Assembly: GCA_964545075.1 (NCBI GenBank)
Contig: CAZJFS010000147.1
Coordinates: 1-11,206 of the forward strand
Source: DAOPXV01 sp035352535
Lineage (GTDB): Bacteria; Muiribacteriota; UBA9980
DNA: 11,206 bases
Direction of reading: 5' to 3'
Shown: positions 6,387-11,206 of the stretch, piece after piece
Position numbering within the stretch: the stretch's first letter is position 1
Layout: the number at the start of each line of letters is the position of its first letter
The notes under the pieces: model-generated
What the model was told of the DNA's origin: nothing
The model's input: only the letters and a program-made list of their open reading frames with translations
Database searches by the model: none
Position numbers and translations under genes: made by a program

Positions 6387-9257
6387 ATGCTGAATTTTAA
6401 ACGGTCCGGAAATGAATTTGTGATCATGCTCAATCTCTGGCTGATCCCTTTTTGCGGCATACTGCTTTCAATAGCGCTTTTTTTCATTATCAGTGACGGA
6501 CTTTTATCCGTTCAAACGGCCTATACCGTTTCAGCCATTTCCATCTTATTCACGCTATGGGTGTATTTCTCCATCAGAACCATGCAGCTTCATTCAAAAA
6601 AAGTCAATCGGGATGTCATATGCCGCACATCGGAACTTTTAAGAATATCCGAAAACCTAAAGAAAGAGACGCAGCAAAAACTTCTGGCCGAAGCCGGCCT
6701 TAAAAACTCAAATCTTCAGATAGCGAACATACTCGAAAATATGCCCGGCGGTTTTATTTCGATCGATCGCGAATGGCGCTTCGTCTATGTGAACCCGGAG
6801 GCCGAAATATACCTTCAAAAGGCTCGAAACGAGCTTATCGGCAGCAGCGCTTTCGCGATATTTCCGGATTTCATAAAAACGAAACTTTACAAAAAGCTCG
6901 ACAATATCATGAGGAAGCACGGTCATGACGAATTCGAAGAACTCAACATCATCACCAAAACCTGGTTCGAAGTGAACGCCTACACCACCGATAAAGGAAT
7001 GTCGATTTATTTTCACAATATAAATAAGCGAAAGAACGCCGAATATGCAAGAATCCTCGTGGAAAAAGAACTGAAAAGCGTCAACGACGGACTTGAAAAA
7101 ACAATCAGCGAAAGGACCCGCGAATTAAAAACGGCCAATGACGAACTGAAAAAGGAAGTCGATGAAAGGATAAAAACCGAAAAAAACCTCGGCGCAGTTT
7201 CGGAACGCCTCGACGGCATCCTCGGATCGCTTGACGATTGCGTGTGGTCTCTCTCGGCCAGTAATTTCAAGCTGATTTATCTGAACCCGGCCGTGGAAAA
7301 AATATACGGAAGACCCGCTTCAAATTTCATCGACAATTCAAACCTCTGGCTCGAGGCCATACACCCGGACGACCATGGAAAATTCATCCGAAATATGCTC
7401 GAACTCTTAGACGGAAACCAATGCGAAACGGAATACCGCGTATTAAGGCCCGACGGGAGCATATGCTGGGTATGCGACCGATGCTGGGTTGTGCGTAACG
7501 CCGAAGGCGCGACGGTTAGATTCGACGGAATAAGCACCGATATAACCAAGCGCAAGAATATCGAAAACGAGCTTATAAAAGCCAATGACGAACTCGAGGA
7601 GCGCGTCAGGCAGAGGACGCTGGAACTTGAGCAGCTTAACTTCGAACTCAAAAACGAGATACGCGAAAAGCAGAAGGCCGAATTCGACCTTAACCGCTCC
7701 AAGGAATACGCGGAACTTATATATCGCGTCGTTCCGAGCGCCATTTTCACCGTAGACCAGGACTACCGCATAACCAGCTGGAACAACAAGGCTTCGGAAT
7801 TAACCGGATATTGCGCGGAAGAGATCATGGGGCGCCATTGCTTCCTGCTCTGCCGCGAGCGCTGCAGCCTTTTTTCGGACGAAGTCGCCAAGCCCATAAC
7901 AAGAAGGGAATGCACTGTAGTAAAAAAAGACGGCAGCGAACTGACTATATTAAAAAACACCGATATATTAAAAGACGAAAGCGGCAATATCATAGGCGGG
8001 ATAGAAAGTTTCGAGGATATAAGCGACAGAAAGCTTTTTGAAATAAGCCTCAGGGAAGCTAAAGAACACGCGGATACAGCAAATACCGCAAAAAGCCGGT
8101 TCCTGGCGAACATGAGCCACGAGATAAGAACCCCGCTCAACAGTATTCTCGGCTTTACCGAGATACTTTCCGAAAGCGATCTGACCCTCGATCAGCGCGA
8201 ACTTTTAACCTATATAAAGACCGGCGGAAACATTCTTTCTTCGCTCATCGACGACATACTTGATTTTTCAAAGATAGAAGCCGAAAAACTCGAAATAGAG
8301 CACTGTGAATTCGATATTCACAAGCTCATCTGCGACGTCATCAACATAACGCGGATAAAAGCCGCTGAAAAGGGGCTTGAAATATTATTTTATTCGAATA
8401 TAGCCTCCACGGAACGCAACCTTATAGGCGATTGCAACAGAATAAGGCAGGTGCTTTTAAACCTCGTCGGCAACGCCATTAAGTTCACGGAACGCGGAAA
8501 AATAACCATATCGGCTAACGTAGAAACCGTGGTTGACAATAGCGCGCTTATAGGCATTTCCGTTGAAGACGAAGGCATAGGCATAACCCTTGAAAAACAG
8601 CCGGGGCTTTTTTCCCCTTTTTCCCAGCTGGACGGCTCGATCACCAGAAAATACGGCGGAACCGGACTCGGCCTTGCCATTTCAAACAACCTGGTCAAGC
8701 TGATGGGCGGCGAAGGGATCGCGGTCACAAGCGAACCCGGAACTGGAAGCAGGTTTTATTTTAAATTGAATTTATCAAGGGCGGCAAGGCCGGATATCGA
8801 ACAACAGGAAAAAAAAGAGAGAAAAGACCGGGAGCCGGGCCGGGCCGATAAAACATATAATATCCTCATAGCGGAAGATAATCCTATGAACATGAAACTC
8901 GTAAGCAAACTCTTAACCAGGCGCGGGCACATTATAGATTCAGTAGAAAACGGGCTTTTGCTTTTAAAAAAGCTCGAAGAATGCCAGGCGAACTTCGATG
9001 TGATACTTATGGATATTCAGATGCCGGAAATGGACGGATACGAGGCCGCCCGCAGAATAAGAACGTCCGGAAAATCGATACCGATAATAGCCATGACAGC
9101 CAGCGCGCTTCGTGAAGACTATGAAATGTGCGTTGCCTCGGGAATGAACGGCTTTATCTCCAAACCTATAAAATCGGCCGAGCTTGAAAAAATAATACGG
9201 AACATCGTTGAAACCGCGAACAACGATAGCGCGTCTCATTCCGCCATCACCGTCTGA
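6387..9257 (+). CDS. Membrane hybrid histidine kinase with three PAS domains and a receiver domain
   Basis: I place the start at the ATG at 6387, 8 nt after a GGAGG; an in-frame TTG at 6369 lies before that site. The result is 956 residues. Two membrane segments lie at about 15-36 and 46-66 with almost no extracytoplasmic loop, so sensing is probably through the PAS domains. PAS1 covers about 112-210, PAS2 about 272-390 (with PAC segment), PAS3 about 444-552. Coiled coils at about 217-270 and 390-440 link them. The kinase core has the H-box NMSHEIRTPL with phospho-acceptor His578, the N-box with Asn696, and G-boxes DEGIGIT and GGTGLGLA. The C-terminal receiver has acidic residues Glu830/Asp831, phospho-acceptor Asp876 in LMDIQMPEMDG, Thr904 and Lys926. 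There is no output or Hpt domain, so phosphate must pass to a partner elsewhere. The signal is unknown. A weak promoter (TTGCAT, 18 nt, TAAAGT at 6333-6362) may drive it. Confidence 0.94.
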   Translation: MLNFKRSGNEFVIMLNLWLIPFCGILLSIALFFIISDGLLSVQTAYTVSAISILFTLWVYFSIRTMQLHSKKVNRDVICRTSELLRISENLKKETQQKLLAEAGLKNSNLQIANILENMPGGFISIDREWRFVYVNPEAEIYLQKARNELIGSSAFAIFPDFIKTKLYKKLDNIMRKHGHDEFEELNIITKTWFEVNAYTTDKGMSIYFHNINKRKNAEYARILVEKELKSVNDGLEKTISERTRELKTANDELKKEVDERIKTEKNLGAVSERLDGILGSLDDCVWSLSASNFKLIYLNPAVEKIYGRPASNFIDNSNLWLEAIHPDDHGKFIRNMLELLDGNQCETEYRVLRPDGSICWVCDRCWVVRNAEGATVRFDGISTDITKRKNIENELIKANDELEERVRQRTLELEQLNFELKNEIREKQKAEFDLNRSKEYAELIYRVVPSAIFTVDQDYRITSWNNKASELTGYCAEEIMGRHCFLLCRERCSLFSDEVAKPITRRECTVVKKDGSELTILKNTDILKDESGNIIGGIESFEDISDRKLFEISLREAKEHADTANTAKSRFLANMSHEIRTPLNSILGFTEILSESDLTLDQRELLTYIKTGGNILSSLIDDILDFSKIEAEKLEIEHCEFDIHKLICDVINITRIKAAEKGLEILFYSNIASTERNLIGDCNRIRQVLLNLVGNAIKFTERGKITISANVETVVDNSALIGISVEDEGIGITLEKQPGLFSPFSQLDGSITRKYGGTGLGLAISNNLVKLMGGEGIAVTSEPGTGSRFYFKLNLSRAARPDIEQQEKKERKDREPGRADKTYNILIAEDNPMNMKLVSKLLTRRGHIIDSVENGLLLLKKLEECQANFDVILMDIQMPEMDGYEAARRIRTSGKSIPIIAMTASALREDYEMCVASGMNGFISKPIKSAELEKIIRNIVETANNDSASHSAITV

Positions 9258-9296
9258 TGCCTTAACCCGCGATATTTCGAAAAAATTAAAAAAAGC

Positions 9297-9325
9297 TTGA
9301 TTAAACCGGCTAATAATTGTAGAAT
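9297..9325 (+). promoter_or_regulatory. corA promoter
   Basis: TTGATT (9297-9302), 17-nt spacer, TAGAAT (9320-9325). Predicted start near 9332 leaves a leader of only about 25 nt. A 6-bp inverted repeat (CCGGCT 9306-9311, AGCCGG 9341-9346) brackets the -10 box and start site. Confidence 0.75.
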
Positions 9326-9355
9326 ATCCGGAAATTAACCAGCCGGAAAAGCCAT

Positions 9356-10408
9356 ATGATAAAGTGCCATTCATACAATATTTCTAAAAACGAATATTCT
9401 TTTAAAAGCTCGATCGAACAGCTGACAACCGAGCTTTCATCGGAATCGATCATAAACTGGATCGACATCGAAGCTCCGGGCGACCAGGAATACTCTGGGC
9501 TTGAGACTAAATTCGGTTTTCACAGCCTTGCGATCGAGGACTGCAAGCATTTTTCGTTGTTCCCTAAAATGGATGAATACGATGATTATGTTTTTCTGGT
9601 CCTTCACCATATAAAAGCAGGCATCCAGGAGCTTATCGTAAATGCCGGCGACGACGAAAAATATCTGTGCATAAAAGATAAGTATGATAACGATTTCGAC
9701 AAGTTTGGAATACAGATATCGGAAGTCGACATTTTCGTGACGAAAAATTCAGTGATAACCATTCACGGAGAAAGTCTAAAACAATTCACGCTGCTTTCCG
9801 ACAAAATATCGCGCCATCCCGAACACCTTAAGCACGGGCGCGATTTTATGCTGCATGAACTTATAGATCTTTTGATAGATAACTATCTGGATGTATCTCA
9901 TATCTGGAACGAAGTCATTGACATACTCGAAGAAGATGTGATAAATAAGCGCGTAAGCAATATTATAGATAAAATTATCGGGCTGAAACGCGGGCTTTTG
10001 CTTATGAGAAGGACCGTAAGTCACGAAAAGGATATATTGACGAAACTTATTCGCGGAACTGAATTTAAAATATCGCGGAAAACGCTTATCTATCTTCAGG
10101 ACGTTCAAGACCATATAATGAGGCTATATGACGAGATAGAGATCAACCGTGAAATGATTTCCATCATATTTGACGCGTATCTTTCGACCGTTTCCAACCA
10201 GATGAATAAGATAATGATGAAACTTACCGTGATAGCGACAGTGTTCATGCCAATGACCTTCATAGCTGGAGTTTATGGTATGAATTTCAAGTTTTTTCCC
10301 GAGATCGAATGGCAGTACGGATATCTTTACGTCTGGATAATATTCATATTAGTAGGGCTTTTTTCATATAAATTCCTTAAAGATAATTCGGTACTTAAAA
10401 AATATTAG
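9356..10408 (+). CDS. corA: CorA-family magnesium/divalent metal transporter
   Basis: CorA forms a pentameric inner-membrane channel that admits Mg2+ (some members Co2+, Ni2+ or Zn2+). The 350 residues fit the family: an acidic cytoplasmic N-terminal domain (about 1-175), a long helical stalk (about 180-287), transmembrane helix 1 (about 288-306), the signature YGMNF at 307-311 on the short external loop, transmembrane helix 2 (about 322-341), and a basic C-terminal tail (KFLKDN...KKY). The GMN motif is intact, so the protein is probably functional; ion choice cannot be read from it. The ATG follows a weak purine-rich site (CCGGAAAAG). It has its own promoter 31 bp upstream of the ATG. No M-box-like leader could fit in the roughly 25-nt 5' UTR. 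No terminator is evident after it; the rpmB promoter begins 18 bp past its stop. Confidence 0.95.
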   Translation: MIKCHSYNISKNEYSFKSSIEQLTTELSSESIINWIDIEAPGDQEYSGLETKFGFHSLAIEDCKHFSLFPKMDEYDDYVFLVLHHIKAGIQELIVNAGDDEKYLCIKDKYDNDFDKFGIQISEVDIFVTKNSVITIHGESLKQFTLLSDKISRHPEHLKHGRDFMLHELIDLLIDNYLDVSHIWNEVIDILEEDVINKRVSNIIDKIIGLKRGLLLMRRTVSHEKDILTKLIRGTEFKISRKTLIYLQDVQDHIMRLYDEIEINREMISIIFDAYLSTVSNQMNKIMMKLTVIATVFMPMTFIAGVYGMNFKFFPEIEWQYGYLYVWIIFILVGLFSYKFLKDNSVLKKY

Positions 10409-10425
10409 CTCCCTTAAAATACTTC

Positions 10426-10454
10426 TTGATTTTTCCGTTTTTTCATGATATAAT
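10426..10454 (+). promoter_or_regulatory. rpmB promoter
   Basis: TTGATT (10426-10431), 17-nt spacer, TATAAT (10449-10454). Predicted start near 10461 gives a leader of about 53 nt without obvious structure. Confidence 0.8.
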
Positions 10455-10513
10455 TAATACGATTTTAAACTTTGTAAAAAATTTTAAATAGAACATAGAT
10501 GGAGGTTATTTTA

Positions 10514-10702
10514 ATGAGACAGTGTGAAATATGCGGAAAAGGACCTTCTACGGGACATAAGGTCTCCCACTCGAACATCAAGACCAAACGCAGATGGCTC
10601 CCCAATCTTCAGACGGCGCATGTCGTTATAAACGGCACGTCCAAGAAGATAAAGGCCTGCACGGCTTGCCTTAGCAAACAAAAACAAAAATCCCACGCTT
10701 AA
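10514..10702 (+). CDS. rpmB: 50S ribosomal protein L28 (bL28), zinc-binding form
   Basis: A structural protein of the large ribosomal subunit. The start is the ATG at 10514, 7 nt after GGAGGT; an in-frame ATG at 10499 lies upstream of this ribosome site and is unlikely to be used. The 62-residue protein has the L28 pattern: CEICGKGP at 4-11, GHKVSHSNIKTKRRWLPNLQ at 14-33, and a C-terminal CTACL. Cys4, Cys7, Cys49 and Cys52 form the C+ (zinc-binding) version of this protein; many bacteria carry zinc-free versions, sometimes as a paralog induced by zinc limitation. It stands alone, with its own promoter and terminator, and without rpmG or rpmE next to it. Confidence 0.97.
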   Translation: MRQCEICGKGPSTGHKVSHSNIKTKRRWLPNLQTAHVVINGTSKKIKACTACLSKQKQKSHA

Positions 10703-10735
10703 TAAAAAGGCTGGGTTTCATCGAAAAAACTTAAT

Positions 10736-10768
10736 AAAAAAGGTCGTCTGAAAAAGGCGGCCTTTTTT
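10736..10768. terminator. Bidirectional terminator shared by rpmB and the thiamine pyrophosphokinase gene
   Basis: A 13-bp stem pairs 10736-10748 with 10756-10768 around a 7-nt loop: six A-T pairs outside and a seven-pair GC-rich core with two G-T wobbles. A and T runs flank both sides, so it can end both converging transcripts. The stop codon of the minus-strand gene (10767-10769) overlaps its T run. Confidence 0.9.
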
Positions 10769-11206
10769 ATTTTTCAATATGAATTATAAGAAGCGGACCT
10801 TGCGATACCGAAACGGCGACCGTGTCTCCGCAAGCCTCATTCGATGTTCCCCGGCTTTCAAACGCGCTAAGCGTCTCGTTCGAGATCTTGTATTTAAGGC
10901 CGGACGTATTAACAATATGCGTTTTTTCGAATAAAGGCCTCAGGGAAAAAGTGTCGCGGGCGCTTACGCGCTCGTTGATAATGACGTCTCCGCCGAGAGC
11001 CGGATCGGCAATGTAAACATGGGTTTTATTTTCATGTATCGAAACGGGGATCTTTTTTTCGTTTTGAAAGCATGCCGCGACGTATATATTAGCGATAGTC
11101 TGATCCAGGCGTCTTCCAAGGCCCCCGAACACTTTTATCGCGGAGACCATTCCGCCGCTTTTACTTTTTTCACCGATCGAAGCGTCGAGCGCCAGATGAA
11201 AATCGG
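10767..11206 (-). CDS. thiN: Thiamine pyrophosphokinase, C-terminal part (5' end cut by window edge)
   Basis: The frame is open to the right edge: 18 residues precede the first internal Met at 11150, giving 145 visible residues. Thiamine pyrophosphokinase transfers pyrophosphate from ATP to thiamine to make the cofactor thiamine diphosphate. The visible part starts late in the catalytic domain, with DFHLALD where the family has an acidic DxxxAL segment, then IKVFGGLGRRLDQTIANI matching the family pattern GaxGgRxDHxlaNi (the usual DH is DQ here). The C-terminal thiamine-binding beta domain follows, with TSGLKYKISNETL and GTSNEACGD, the family's GLkYpL and SNe motifs, and GPLLIIH at the end. 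Usual length is about 210-220, so roughly 70 N-terminal residues lie outside the window. The motif order is characteristic; the DQ change is mild. Confidence 0.87.
   Translation of the reverse strand, partial: DFHLALDASIGEKSKSGGMVSAIKVFGGLGRRLDQTIANIYVAACFQNEKKIPVSIHENKTHVYIADPALGGDVIINERVSARDTFSLRPLFEKTHIVNTSGLKYKISNETLSAFESRGTSNEACGDTVAVSVSQGPLLIIHIEK

Noticed and set aside
8964..9374. 136-codon minus-strand ORF
   Set aside because: It lies antisense to the receiver domain of the kinase, has no family features, and the receiver frame has all its conserved residues.
10499..10513. Upstream in-frame ATG for rpmB
   Set aside because: The GGAGGT ribosome site lies inside it, and L28 proteins begin at the MRQCEICGK segment that follows.

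Overview
The window looks like an ordinary chromosomal segment of a free-living bacterium with mid-40s % GC (judged by eye). It has Shine-Dalgarno sites, sigma70-type promoters and several exported proteins. I could not name the lineage. Exported clostripain-like protease, exported TPR protein, a multi-PAS hybrid kinase and a glycogen branching enzyme together fit several poorly cultivated phyla, but nothing here settles it. No tRNA, rRNA, CRISPR array, insertion sequence, phage gene or broken gene was seen.

Left part, minus strand (1-2420): the 5' part of an exported ComEC-type metallo-beta-lactamase-fold hydrolase runs off the left edge. Behind it is an exported clostripain-like (C11) cysteine protease whose mature N-terminus carries two near-identical cysteine-rich repeats. 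Each has its own consensus promoter, and an intrinsic terminator separates them.

Middle, plus strand (2421-9257): an AT-rich divergent promoter region leads to glgB (glycogen branching enzyme). A small exported TPR protein follows after a 63-bp gap containing a hairpin. Then comes a 282-bp gap with no protein gene but with a consensus promoter and an intrinsic terminator about 170 bp apart. This pair probably delimits a small structured RNA of about 195 nt, or else forms a leader/attenuator. Next is a 956-residue membrane hybrid histidine kinase with three PAS domains, an HK core and a receiver domain.

Right part (9258-11206): a CorA-type divalent metal transporter and rpmB (ribosomal protein L28, zinc-binding form), each with its own promoter. 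Converging on rpmB from the right edge is the C-terminal part of a thiamine pyrophosphokinase. rpmB and the kinase share one bidirectional terminator.

Five of the six promoters I could draw have strong -35/-10 matches and the sixth, at glgB, is weaker; all six have exactly 17-nt spacers, and three use TAGAAT as the -10 box. Most units therefore appear to be transcribed alone, and the genes do not form one obvious pathway. The least explained items are the RNA-like unit at 6139-6334 and the cysteine repeats of the protease.
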